A stretch of 44,699 bases of DNA from Prototheca cutis. Lineage: Eukaryota; Chlorophyta; Trebouxiophyceae; Chlorellales; Chlorellaceae. The DNA is taken from assembly GCA_002897115.2 (NCBI GenBank), contig BCIH01000006.1, positions 844,796-889,494 on the forward strand. Direction: 5' to 3'. Positions 1-10,610 of this stretch are shown here, piece after piece (position 1 is the first letter of the stretch; every line of letters begins with the position of its first letter). Position numbers and translations under genes: made by a program. The notes under the pieces are model-generated. The model made no database searches, was not told where the DNA came from, and worked only from the letters and a program-made list of their open reading frames with translations.

Positions 1-2133
1 ACACCCCCCAGACGCTGCTTCCCGCGATGGCCCACCTCGTCCGGCACGTCCAGGCCAAGGCCCCACGGGGCGTCGCGCTGCTGCACGCTGTGCGCGCTGC
101 CACACTGTGCGGCGACCCAGGGGTGGAATCCTGTGCGGTACGCCTGCTCTGGCACTGTCAGGGTGTGACGCTCCGCTTGTTGCAGGCCTGGTGCCTGCAT
201 GGCAGCCTGCCGCCGCAGGGCTCGGAGTTCTTCATCCGCGGCGATGCCCAAGCCCCGGCAGGGGCTGAGCTCCCGGAGGGCGACTGGTACTCCAGCTTCC
301 AGGTGTGATGATTGGTGGTGATAAGTTGGCGGAGCATTGCTTTGCAGCATGACTGCTTTTGAGGTTTTTGCATCACGCTGGTGCTTTCCTTTCTGGATGG
401 CATGCGTGCATGTCTGCGACGAGAGGAGGTCAAGTTGTGGGAGGGACCACCAGCAGCAGAAGGAACCCTAACACCCTCAAATCTCCCTTCCACTCAACAA
501 AGGTGCCATCTGATCCAAAGGAGCTGCCTCCCGGGCTGGGCGTTCGTGCAGCGGAGGACGCGCTGTTCATCGGCAAGGCCGTCCGCATCCTCAGCACCTG
601 GGGCGGCGGCCCTGCGGCCAGTCCGCCGGGTGATTTGAGGAGCGCAGGGGACTTGATGGTGGGTCGTTTTGAAAACGCCGCACTGCCACCGGGTGCGATG
701 GTCGCTGGGGGTGCCCTGCGACTGCCGCAGCATGGCGCCGCCACACCTTCCATCAATGAAATAGAAGAAACCAAGGCAGCATTGGCACAGGGTTTGAGCC
801 GTCTGAGAGCCGCCCCGGCCCTACGTGCCGGCGAGCTCGAGGCGCTGCTTCGCGATGGTCGGGCAGCGCTGGCCGTCCGCGTCTGGGACCTGCTCCGCGG
901 GCCGGAGCTGGGTGCCTGCATGGCCGCTGTGCACAACTACCTGCTTCAAGGCCGGGGCGACTTTTATCAACGCTTTCTGGACGAGGCACGCCGTTGTGGC
1001 TCTGGGTGTTTGGGTGGTTTTTCTTTTCAAAGGGGGGCTGAGGGGGCCGGGTCGTGCATGGACAAAGGGAATTCCTGTGAAAACAACGGAAGAAATGGCC
1101 CTTCCTCTCACAAACACGCACTCAGGCGGCACCACTGCTTGCTATGCCGCCGCGGGCGGCGACTGCGGCCGCTGACGCGGCGTTGGCCTTCCAGCAGGCG
1201 GCACTGGGAACGGGGGCCGAGCAGGACCCCTGGTTTGCCGCGTTCTCAGTCACGTGGCAGCCCGGAGGCGCCGGCGGTGGCTTGGCGCTTAGCTGTGGCA
1301 AAAGGGAGGCCGCTGGTTTGGCAGGGGCCACAACCGAGATGACAGCCCTATCAGCCGTCACCGCTGCATCAAGAGCAGCTGACGACAGTGAGAGCCAACC
1401 GCTCTGCGTCCCTGCACAGGGTCCCTGGGANGGGTTGCGTGTGCGTGCGGCGCTGCCGTGGCCGCTGTGCCTGCTGTTCTCGCCGCGCGCATCGGCGGAC
1501 TATGGCGCGCTGTGGCAACTGGGGTTCCGGCTCCGGCACGCGGACGCCGAGCTGGGCACGGCCTGGGCGACGCTGCAGCGGTGCCGGCGCGAAAGCCTGC
1601 GTGGCACGGCGCTGTGGCAGCGCCGCGGCGGCATCAGCTCCGGCGGGCCCGAGGCCTCAGAAGCAGCGCTGCGCACGCTGCGCACGCTGGGCCTCGCCCG
1701 TGCCCGCGCCGCGCACGCCGTCACGCAGCTCCGGCTCTACCTCCACGTCGACGTGCTCGGCCCCCGGGCAGCGGCCGACCTTGCAGGGCGTCTCGCGGCC
1801 GCCCGCGATTTCGGCACAGCACGATCAGCACACGATACCCACGTCCGCGAGCTGGGCGCCGCGGCGCTGCTTGATTCGAGGCCCGCCGTCACCGCAGTGG
1901 CCGCGATTCTCGCTGCGGGTGCCAAGATCGCGGCACTCGTCCGTGGATTCGACGCGGGCAACCTCGACCCGGTCCGTGCCGAGCGTGCCGTTCGTGAACC
2001 CGCACGCGAGCTGGAACTCAGATTGGGCCTGCTGTTGGCGCTGCTGAGGACGGAAGGTCGGCCAGGTCTGTGCGCCAACCTGGCCCTGCGTCTGGCCTTT
2101 AATGCTAATGCAACGGGCGCGCAGGGGACATGA
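1..2133 (+). CDS. GCP4: Gamma-tubulin complex component 4 (GCP4), 5'-truncated by the window edge
   Basis: Spc97/Spc98-family subunit of the gamma-tubulin ring complex, which nucleates microtubules. About 596 C-terminal residues are present. Inferred exons are 3-302, 503-985 and 1126-2133, all joined in phase 0. The first exon carries the family signature LLQAWCLHGSLPPQGSEFFI. The second has LPPGLGVRAAEDALFIGKAV and YLLQGRGDFYQRFLDE. The third has ALAFQQ, LPWPLCLLFSP, the stretch LRLYLHVDVLG and DFGTARSAHD, in the same order and nearly the same spacing as animal and plant GCP4. The exon 2/3 join gives the best alignment only with a GC donor (GAG|GCACGC), so this is probably a GC-AG intron. 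One n lies in the last exon near 1431. GCP4 was chosen over GCP2/3/5/6 by remembered similarity; the subunit call is fairly confident and the exon 2 acceptor (503 or 521) less so. Confidence 0.85.
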
Positions 2134-2538
2134 GGGCGCTCGAGCGGTGATGTTGTTCTCAAGGGCCACACTCCTCTGTGCGGGTCCGCCGCTTCCGGGG
2201 GACGCCGAACACACATGTGCTTGGACCGACTTGCTGGCTTGCTGTGCATTTCTCTCTCTTCTTCCCAATAGGTGATTGCCTTGCCTCCTCCCTCCCTCTT
2301 TCAAAACCAGAGAAAGAGCCTCTTCTCAAACTCTCCCCAGGTGTCATTGTGCCAATTGTTTCATGGGAAGCGGCAAAATCTGGCACACACAAAGCCATCA
2401 GGTTTTGAGTAAAGCGATATCCCAGCAGGGGGTTTGCAACGACGGTATTGGACTGCACCAGGCGCTTGGGCATCCCGAAATGACCAGCTTCGACAACCAA
2501 CACACTGCGAAGAAAAAGGTCAAGCTACAAACACTCCA
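2134..2538. other. Convergent intergenic region (GCP4 / transporter 3' ends)
   Basis: This holds the presumed 3' untranslated regions of two genes transcribed toward each other. Small open frames on both strands lack family resemblance. No TGTAA polyadenylation signal, RNA gene or repeat was seen. Confidence 0.5.
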
Positions 2539-3822
2539 TCAGACTTTGGCAGCGAGGGCAGCAGCCGAGGCGCTGGGCTGGATATGCCGCGTTGGCGCTG
2601 GGGCCATCCGTGCGCCCGACTTTGCGAGGCCAAACACGGCGCCTGCCACCAAGCCGACGAGTATGCTGGCAAGATTTGGGACGGTCCATGGTGTCTTGAA
2701 TGCAATGAGGCCGATGATGGCCAGGGGTACCTTGTTCAGGCTGCCGACGAGGCTGTAGATAGTGGCGGTGGTGGTGGACAGGAACCACAGAGAGGTGAAG
2801 GAGATGGCAAAGCCCAGCAGCCCACTCAGCGAGGCGACAGCCAGGAAGGCCGGGTTTGACAAGTCGGGTTCGTGCCACAGCGTGCGTGCCTCGCCGCTGA
2901 TGATCATGAGCACCGCGATGAATGGTAGACTGAGCAAGTTGTTGACGTAAACCATCGACAGCTCGTCCATACGCCGGCCCGTCCTCGTCAGCGGCGCGAC
3001 GCGGTCCAGCGTCGCACGCAGCACCAGGGAGTAGCCCGCCGCAGCGGCACAATTTAACATCTGCCAGCCGTACCCCCGTGCATCAAAGGTCAGATCGGTC
3101 GCAGCGCCGCACAGCGCGCTCAGCGCCATGAGCGCCATGCAGCCGTGCACCGCCGCGCCGTAGTGCGCGCCGTGGAGCCAGTAGTCGCCCGCCAGTGTGA
3201 ACAGATTCGTCAGGTTTTTCAGCACTGTCACCATGGCTACATTCAACGACGCCAGCGCCCAGAAACTGGTGCCCAGCATCAGCACAAACAGAACATTAGC
3301 AGGAAGCCAGACCCGGGCGATGCGGGCCGTCAGAGGCTCCAGGGACACCACCCCGGCCCATTGGCAAGCCCGAGCCCCCACCACGCACAGCGCGCACTGG
3401 AAAAACAGCAGCGCATTGGGCGACGAAAAGGAGAACGAGCTCAGCGCCACCTTGTTCAGCAACACCTACACAAGGAGAGGTGTTTCGGTCGCATGAGAGA
3501 TTTGGGGCTAGAGTCAACATGTGGAAGGTTGGACAGCAGAGTGGTTGCAAAGGACCCAAACCTGGAGATGTGCCTGCATGACAGAGCCACATCATCGCCC
3601 ACACCCTTCAAACAGGCCCAAATCCAAGAGCCCGCCTACCATGCTCATGGAGGCGCCGCAGTACAGGCCGCCCGCAAGGATGCTGGTGGGTACTCCAAGC
3701 ACCGCCTTTTTCTGCTTCTTGGATTCCAGGTCAATCTCCACAACACCGTCCACCGACTCGGTGGCGCCAGGAAGCAGGGCATGCCGCTCTCCGTCGCCCT
3801 GTTCCCCTGCCTGAGCCGCCAT
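2539..3822 (-). CDS. Golgi GDP-mannose/nucleotide-sugar transporter, GONST1/Vrg4-like
   Basis: Multi-spanning antiporter of the drug/metabolite transporter superfamily, expected to import GDP-mannose into the Golgi in exchange for GMP, feeding glycosylation. Exons 3822-3640 and 3465-2539 join in phase 0 to give 369 residues. The acceptor lies directly before the conserved VLLNKVALSSFSF segment. Residues 1-40 are a charged cytosolic tail and about ten hydrophobic helices follow. The substrate motif GSLNKVP (residues 302-308) matches the GALNK motif that contacts the nucleotide in Vrg4. The FYNN-type motif reads YVNN in VYVNNLLSLP, and Arabidopsis GONST1 also deviates there. NVAMVTVLKNLTN is typical of the family. 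A triose-phosphate-translocator identity is less likely because of these motifs. GDP-mannose as substrate is inferred; GDP-fucose is possible. Confidence 0.88.
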
Positions 3823-4371
3823 GGCAGCCCTGCTGACTCAAATGCCCTGGGAACGCAGGCCTCGCTCCTCTCCGCTGCCCAATTCGCCTATGAAGCTACG
3901 TATATTCTCGTTAAAAGCAGTTAATATAGACCAGACTGGGGGAAACGGGGCCCGCTTGCAAGTGCCGATGCCTTGTATAGTGTTGGAAGCTGGCTGCCGT
4001 GTCCGACCCCAAGTGCGGGAAACCGGCTCGTTCTGTCGCCACGACCCAGCCAGAGCTGCGTCGTCATCAACTGAACGACACAATAAGCAAAATGAAATCA
4101 GTCCTTTGCTGCATGCAAGCCCAGCGCGTTCTTGAGGCTGTTGTCCTCAACCGATCCTCACCAGCTCCTGTTCGAAAATTTCACCGTCAATTTCGTTTCA
4201 CCGTCCGACTGGCTTGTGGCCTTCTTCCACTGGTGGGTCCCGCTCACAGCAGTCCCGCTCACAGGAGTCACTTCAGGGGCAATGCGTGGCCACTCTGTGT
4301 TCGTGTGAGAATCGGCTACTAGGCAACTATGTGCATACGACAAGCGTTAGCGTGGCCAACTTCCCCGCTTC
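3823..4371. other. Promoter region of the transporter and 3' region of SDHAF4
   Basis: About 550 bases between two minus-strand genes. The right part should be SDHAF4 3' UTR and the left part the transporter's upstream region. It includes a modestly AT-rich stretch near 3895-3930 with ttaatata. No coding signal was recognised. Confidence 0.4.
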
Positions 4372-4920
4372 TCAAAAGTCATAGCACTTGCCGCCCTTCT
4401 CCCAGTCCCCATAGCGCGTGGGCTCAGGGCCCTTTGGCCCGTTGTACTCCTTCCACTGCACGCAATTGGCAAGCAAGAGGCATGGCCTTGCCTTCGACCG
4501 GGGCGGCCAACCCGGATGCAATGCCAACAGGGAGCTACCGAGGCATGCAGTCCCTGTCGTCCCACTTCTGGAACGATGAATGCTTGGCATGCAGACATCC
4601 ACAGTGCACGCAAACCATCATGATCACACCACAGTGCATACCTTTCCTTGCTTCTCTCCCTGTTGCTTGCCATCCGGCTCCTGCTCCGCAGGGCCCTCTG
4701 TCATCTGGCGAAGCTCCTCCTCCGTCTTCTCCTGCAGCTTTCTCCTGAAGATGTCGACATCCGGCTCCAGGTTCTGCGTCGACTCACGGTTGCTGCTCCT
4801 CAGGGGGATCGATGCAGTTGCAAAACCCATTGATTTGGTGCCGCCCTGCAGGGATCCCAGCTGGGCTGGTGCATGAGCAGAGCGGAACGCCCTGTATGCC
4901 GTGATAACAAAACTCCGCAT
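4372..4920 (-). CDS. SDHAF4: Succinate dehydrogenase assembly factor 4 (SDHAF4, DUF1674)
   Basis: Small mitochondrial chaperone that binds flavinated SdhA and promotes SdhA-SdhB assembly of complex II. Exons 4920-4642 and 4455-4372 join in phase 0 to give 120 residues, usual for the family. The C-terminus GPKGPEPTRYGDWEKGGKCY, ending two residues later in DF, is the near-invariant family signature. The N-terminus MRSFVITAYRAFRSAHAPAQ is Arg/Ala/Ser-rich without acids, as expected of a mitochondrial presequence, which is why the ATG at 4920 was preferred over in-frame upstream ATGs near 5109. Residues 60-90 are acidic, Glu/Gln-rich and probably disordered. Confidence 0.93.
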
Positions 4921-5230
4921 CCCGACACGCCTCTGAGATCGCTCGGAATACGTCAGAGCTCTAATAGTACTCGAATTAAAAAATATTTGTTTTATGAATG
5001 CGTTATAATGACAATGTACACTGGCAAGGGGCCCACCTTGCAACCCGAGGGTTGGAGGGCAAGACATCCAAGGTAGGAGGCAGCGGGAACCTGTGGTCCA
5101 CTTCATCATCCCACGCTCATGCTTGCTTCAAACAAAAATGTAGCTTCAGTTCTTACAACACCTCGTCAGCTGTCTGCAGGGCTACTGTAGTTATTGTCCT
5201 TGGCTTAGTTCATATTGTCCTTTTAGTTCA
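4921..5230 (-). promoter_or_regulatory. SDHAF4 upstream region with an AT-rich island
   Basis: Between the SDHAF4 start and the DNAAF1-like 3' end lies a markedly AT-rich island at about 4960-5020 in otherwise GC-rich DNA. It contains TATA-like elements in the SDHAF4 direction (for example TATAAC on the minus strand near 5005), 50-100 bases upstream of the ATG, so core promoter function is plausible. A TGTAA motif on the minus strand at 5153-5157 could be the DNAAF1-like polyadenylation signal. Confidence 0.35.
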
Positions 5231-6757
5231 TGGAGACCGTTCAGTCATGGGTGTTCCGGTTTCAGTCGGGGAGGCGGCGGTTGCGGGTGACCCACTCACC
5301 GCACTGCTGCAAGGAGAGGAAGCATCCTGAGCATCGTCTCTACCCAGCAAAGCCTCTTGCTCGATGACAATCCCAACATCATGCTCTTGACGAGGCCTGT
5401 CCCCAGGCTCGGCCTGCAGTTCATCGCAGAAATATGATGACGAACGTAGGCAGACATCAGTGGACGGCGGCATCATTTCAAGGAGCGCAGCTCACCCACT
5501 CGAGCTAATCACACCACTGCACCTAGGTACGATAATGCTCACCTGCGCATTGTCTATTTCAGACCCCTGCACACTGTCATCCCGCTGTGGCAAGGACAGC
5601 GTGCGACACCGAGTAAGGACGGACCGCTGGCTCCGTCGCTGCTCCTCCTGACGTTGGTGGAAGGCATCCAGGGCTTGTCTCTCAGCAGCCTCCCCTCCAG
5701 CAATCCTGCACGCTCCAGATTGTTGGAACAGTGTGTTCTTACGTGTCGGCGTTGCCTTCAGTTTTCTCTCGTTTAACCCCCTGGGGCAAGGCCATCTTGA
5801 CAGGTATCCAACGACATGCCGCCTGTCACAAAAGAGGTAGGCACAAGGACTCCCAGAGAGCTGCCAGCAAATCTCCCTGCACATTGCCACAGCGTTGGCA
5901 CAGGGCATCATCAGGATCCACTCCAACCACCTGCCCAGATGACCCACCATGCCTCGGCAGCAATGCGATCCCTTGCTGATACTGGTCTCGTGTCGAGAAA
6001 CACGAGTCGTGGCGCCGCGACAATCACCCGTTTCCTCCATTGCACAGCGCCACTGAGGCAAGGGTTGTCGGCTAGGTACAGCACTCGAAGGGAGGGCAGG
6101 AGGCGCAGGGATTCTAGGAGGTGGTCAAAATCCTCAAAGGCATTGCATGAGATATCCAGCGTTGCCAAGTGACGACAGGGTGCCAGCGCATGAACGTCTC
6201 CAATCAACGCATTCTTGCCNGCCAGCAGCGTCTGCAGCCGTGGGAACAGCTCTCCCAGTCCGCGCAGAGATTTCAGGGCATTCTTGGAAATGTCAAGGGT
6301 TTGAAGGGAGGGCAACCGAGCACAGCCCTCGAACGAACTAATCAGGTTGCCCTGCAGGTACCTGTGCATGGTGGTGGGAGATTGTCGCGGGGAATAGGAA
6401 ACAGTTTTGACTGTCGTCCGTATCCCTTAACATTCAAGNCATACGCTTCTTTCTCCCCATGGATGCTGCTCGCAGCAGAAATGGTAGATAAACATGGTCA
6501 GCTGGCGCTGTGTTCCGCAACCCACCCCCATGACCTCACAGGCAGCTCAGTTGGTGGAGGCTGGGCAGGTGTTCAAGCGACTGCAGAGCATTTCCGTCCA
6601 GGAAGAGGCTCTTCAAGTTGATGTATTCTCCAAGTCCACTCCCAAGACTGCTGTATGCCTGATTGTTTGCGTACAGGATGTCGTTTAAAGCTGGGGCCTG
6701 GTACAAGTTGTGGCGGCGGCAAACGCCTCTCAGCGACTCGGAGCTCACGACGGCCAT
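5228..6757 (-). CDS. DNAAF1/ODA7-like LRR dynein axonemal assembly factor
   Basis: Cytoplasmic LRR protein that in Chlamydomonas (ODA7) and animals (DNAAF1/LRRC50) preassembles outer dynein arms. Exon 1 is 6757-6540; exon 2 starts at 6361, joined in phase 2 to restore the LRR segment LSCLYLQGNLI. Residues 1-40 (NLYQAPALNDILYANNQAYS) match the ODA7 N-cap. At least four LRRs follow (LQTLDISKNALKSL, LATLDISCNAF, LRVLYLADNPC). The LRR cap FLDTRPVSARDRIAAEAW parallels the DNAAF1 motif DDRPVFPKDRACAEAW. A coiled region (GGEAAERQALDAFHQRQEEQ) follows at about 5710-5630. The exon 2/3 border and the last exon are unresolved: a phase-0 join near 5505 would stop at 5478, while another frame continues to 5228 as an acidic Ser-rich tail. 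One n falls in a repeat near 6220. Confidence 0.78.
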
Positions 6758-7418
6758 TTCTTTATCGCGTCAGTGGTCGCGTAATTCAGCCTGCTGGCGA
6801 CACAATCATTCACACAGCGATCGCTTTTTGCCCGATGGATGCTTTGCACGGCCTGCCCGATGCGCGACGTGCGGGAAGTCGGGACCCGGTGTGTGTCTCG
6901 TCTCTGACCGACGGTCAAACTCGCTGTTGACCGTGCAGCCGGTCGAACCAAGCGCGAGCACCGACAATAAATTTTCGCTGACAAACCGAGTCCAGGGGGC
7001 CTGCTATCTTCGTTACATACACTGGCTCCATGGCATGGAACAGGTTTGGCATGCATGTGGCTCAGCACCGCAGCAGCTGCTTCGTTTGGGCAGAAAAGAG
7101 AACAAGCTCGGCTGCGGCCCCATGAAGGGGGCCGTTGGCCAGGGGAAAAGGACCTTGTGCACCGTCGGGTTGCGTGCAGGATCCAGAATGAAATTGTCGG
7201 CTATGCAAATTGCATGCTCTTTCTTCAGAGATTCGTTGGCAGGCAGGAAGGGTATCAGGCACAGCAGGCGGGTCCAGCCTTCCTCTCGCAAGAGGTGGCC
7301 CCGGGCTCGTGCACCGGCCTCTTTGAGGTNGACCGACCACCCTCCCCCTGCCCTGTGGCAGACATGCACCCTCACTCGGCGGTAAAGCCGCCGAGGAAGA
7401 ATCCCCTGAAAGAACTGC
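6758..7418. other. ABCF2 3' region and DNAAF1-like promoter
   Basis: About 660 bases with no convincing coding exon. On the minus strand a TGTAA motif at 7013-7017, about 400 bases past the ABCF2 stop, is a candidate green-algal polyadenylation signal. Bases 6760-7000 should contain the promoter of the DNAAF1-like gene. An AT-richer patch (caataaattttc) lies near 6965. Confidence 0.35.
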
Positions 7419-9912
7419 TCAGGCCAAGTCAGTGCGCTTGGCGAGGGAACTCATCGACGCCTTGAGGTGCTCCTTGTACGACACGATGTCTCCGTCCCAC
7501 TTCTTGACGGCGCCGTTCTCCACGGTCCAGATCTCGTTGGCGACCTGGGAGATGAGGCGGAAGTCATGTGACACGAGGACCAGGCCCCCGTCCCAGTCGT
7601 TGATCGCGGCGGCGAGGGAGTCGATGGACTCGATGTCCAGGTGATTGGTGGGTTCGTCCAGGAGCAGCATGTGCGGCGTGCGGCGCGCCAGCCAGGCAAA
7701 CACGACGCGCGACTTGAGCCCGTCGGACAGCTTGCGCATCTCCAGCGTCTGCTGCGGGCCCGTGACTCCAAACCTGCCGATGACCGACCGCATCTCCTCC
7801 ATGGTCGTGCCCTCATACTCCTCCATCATGTAGGTCAGCGCCGACTTGTCCAGGGGCAGCAGCTCCGTCAGGTGCTGGTGGTACTGACCGATCCGCAGGT
7901 GGTTATGGCGCTTGACCATGCCGTCCAGCGGGTCCAGCTGCCCCGTCATCAGCTTGAGCAGCGTCGACTTGCCGCAGCCGTTGGGCCCCACCAGAGCCAC
8001 ACGGGAATCCAGGTCCACGCCCAGCTCCACTCCCGAGTACAGCACCGCGTCCGGGGAGTAGCCAAACTTGACGTTGCTGAACTGCAGCACCGGTGGCGGC
8101 AGCTTGCCCACGTTTGTAAAGTGCAGCCGCACCGTCTTCTCCGTAGTCACCTTTTCCGTCAGACCCTCACGGACCATCTTGGCCAGCACCTTCTCCTTGC
8201 TCTGTGGGTTGGCAAGGCAGGGTGTCGTGGAAGCGGTGAGATTTGCTGGCTGGGCATTGGCCGGGTTGCTCGGGGGAAAGTACAGCTCTGGACGGGAAAA
8301 AATCTTCAATAAAAATCCCCCAAAGCAACCGACCTACAGCACACCTGCGCCTGGCGGGCGAGCTTGGCGGAACCGTGGCCGAACCGCGCGATGTAGTCCT
8401 TCATGTTGGCAATTTGCTCTTGCTCCCACTTGTACTTCTTCATCTGGTTCTCCTCCTGCTCTGCCCGCGTCCGCACGTACGTGTCATAGTCACCTGGGCG
8501 AGAAAAGGAGCATTTTGGTGGGAGCGCGGTGGTGAGCGACCGTCCTNAGTGCAGCGGTTGAAGGCGCTGTCGCAGGTACGACCTGACACTCTGATGCGTT
8601 CAACACCAGCATGTGCACCCCTCCCCTACGTCCCAAAAGAGCATGCACAACGCAATAACACAATCTATGGATGGATCAGAAGCCAAGCGTTCAAGCAAGC
8701 GTTGGTTTCATTGTGTTACGGCTCAGGAGTTTGATCCGTCTCCCATAGCCGCTCAAATGGTGCTTTTTCATCACGTCCATCATCTCAGTTGGGCCGACTT
8801 GCCTAGATACAGCACAAGAAGAGAATTCACATTCCCACCAACAAGTCCCTCATCCAAGACAAAACTATCTGCACGTACCGGTGTAGTACTTGAGTTTCTT
8901 GTTCTGCATGTGGATGATGTTGGTGCACACGCCGTTGAGAAAGTCCTGGGAGTGGGAGACGAGGAGGAGGATGCGCTTCCACTTCTTCAGCGTCTCCTCC
9001 AGCCACACGCATGCCTCCAGGTCCAGGTGGTTTGTGGGTTCGTCGAGAATCAAGAAAGTAGGCTCGACAAACAGCGCGCGGGCGAGGGCGATGCGCATGC
9101 GCCAGCCTCCCGAAAAGTCACGCGTGGCCTTGGCCTGCATGGCCTTGTCAAAGCCCAGACCGTGCAGGATGGATGCGGCGCGCGTCTCGGCGGTGTCGGA
9201 TTCCAGAGCCTCCAGGCGCTCGTAAATGTCCTCCAGCCGAGCCTCTGCCTCCATGCCCTCCGCCTCAATCAGGCTCTCGGCCTCGGCCTCGAGGCGTCCC
9301 CGCTCCTCGTCCACGCTCATCACCGCCTGGAGGGCGGTCAGATCAGACGCCGGGATCTCACGGTCCAAGAAGTACGTGTCGATGTGCTCGGGGATCGGGA
9401 TCTCGCGGTTGCCCAGCGCCTTGAGCAACGTCGACTTGCCGCAGCCGTTGGGGCCCAGCAGACCGTACCGCCGGCCGTAATTCAACTCCAGGTCCGTGTC
9501 CACCAGGATCTCGTGCCCATGGAACAGCAGTGTGAAGGACTCAAAGTGGATGTCACGGGACTGCGGGTGAGATGTCAGCACCCCCGTGCATGACCGGTCG
9601 TTCAGCCCTAGCTCCTCCACTTCCCCTGCCAGCTGGCTCACGGCGCCATTCTGAACATCGACCTCCGAGGTCTCCGAGGACAGTGTGGCGCTGGAACCCT
9701 TGCCCGCGGCCGCCTTGGACTTCTTCAGGGCAGCCTGCTTCTTCTTCCGGTCACTCACCCTGTGAGGGGGCAGCGGGGCCGGGGAGGGATGAAAGGAGGC
9801 GAAAGTGAGCGATCCTTCTCGATGTAAAATGACAGCACGCATGTGGGAAATGGCTGCAGGCAAGAAAAAGGCTCGGCCCCGCCGGCTGCTGGCCCAACAC
9901 CCCTGCGCACAT
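7419..9912 (-). CDS. ABCF2: ABCF2/ARB1-type (plant ABCF1) ribosome-associated ATPase
   Basis: Soluble twin-ATPase ABC protein without membrane domains, needed for ribosome biogenesis and export in yeast (ARB1). Exons are 9912-9911 (AT of the start codon, inferred), 9759-8879, 8493-8345 and 8201-7419, totalling 604 residues (Arabidopsis ABCF1 has 595). NBD1: Walker [15 protein letters not shown], signature [14 protein letters not shown], Walker [15 protein letters not shown]. The linker helix spans the exons ([29 protein letters not shown]). NBD2: [29 protein letters not shown], Walker [15 protein letters not shown]. The NBD2 signature reads LSDGLKSRV where LSDGQ is usual. The start was inferred because AG|G-GTG-AGT-GAC at 9759 gives M-VSDRKKKQ when joined to an upstream AT|GTGCGC donor, matching the plant start MVSD. 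Confidence 0.93.
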
Positions 9913-10610
9913 GCTGCACGAAGGCCGCCAGGCGGACGCTTCCCAAAACTCGTTCCCCTCCCTCGCCCAATCTGGAATGACTATGCACTCTATATGAAGA
10001 ACTCAAAAACTCCTGCAAAAGCAGTTTACAAGGCGTGGACGGGGTAGGAAAGGCCACCCCGACGTTTCCAGTGGCCCAGCTTTGGCGGAGGGGTGGGCAG
10101 CGCTCCATTTGACTCCGGCGATGCGAAGGGCCGAGTGGGAGGGGCCCTCATGCCGGACTGGCCACCCGAGCCCCGACAGCACGGGAGCTCGCCCACCCCG
10201 TCGCAGAGGTCATCAAGCCCGGCTGGTTTGTCTGGGGGGATAACTGGCGACGCAAGTGTTATCGGTGTGGATTTGTTCGAGGTATCCGCGGGGCGGGAGG
10301 TCCTTCCCCACTCCTCGGGCTTGACAACAGCTTCGGGCGGAAGGCAGCGCACTTGGTCACGGAGTCCTGGTCTGGCGACAATGACTCCTACCATGAGGTA
10401 GCTTGAATTGATACAGCCCGCCTATCTAGCGCTGCGCATTGGATCAGCACGCTCGCCACGATGGCCAATCTCGCAGCGATGGACATTCGGATTGCGGTGA
10501 GCGCGGATGGTATGGGAGTTGGCGTCCTGCTCTGAGTGGCTTGGGATTGATAACGGACAGCTAGATGCCAGGGCCGCAAGTTCGAGGCTGCGGACGGGGT
10601 GCCCTCGGCC
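9913..10610. promoter_or_regulatory. Bidirectional promoter region between ABCF2 and casein kinase 1
   Basis: About 700 bases between divergent starts. There is no recognisable exon. An AT-richer patch with ctatatgaag lies at 9989-10000, close to the ABCF2 side. The remainder is GC-rich, with no named element I can identify. Confidence 0.4.
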
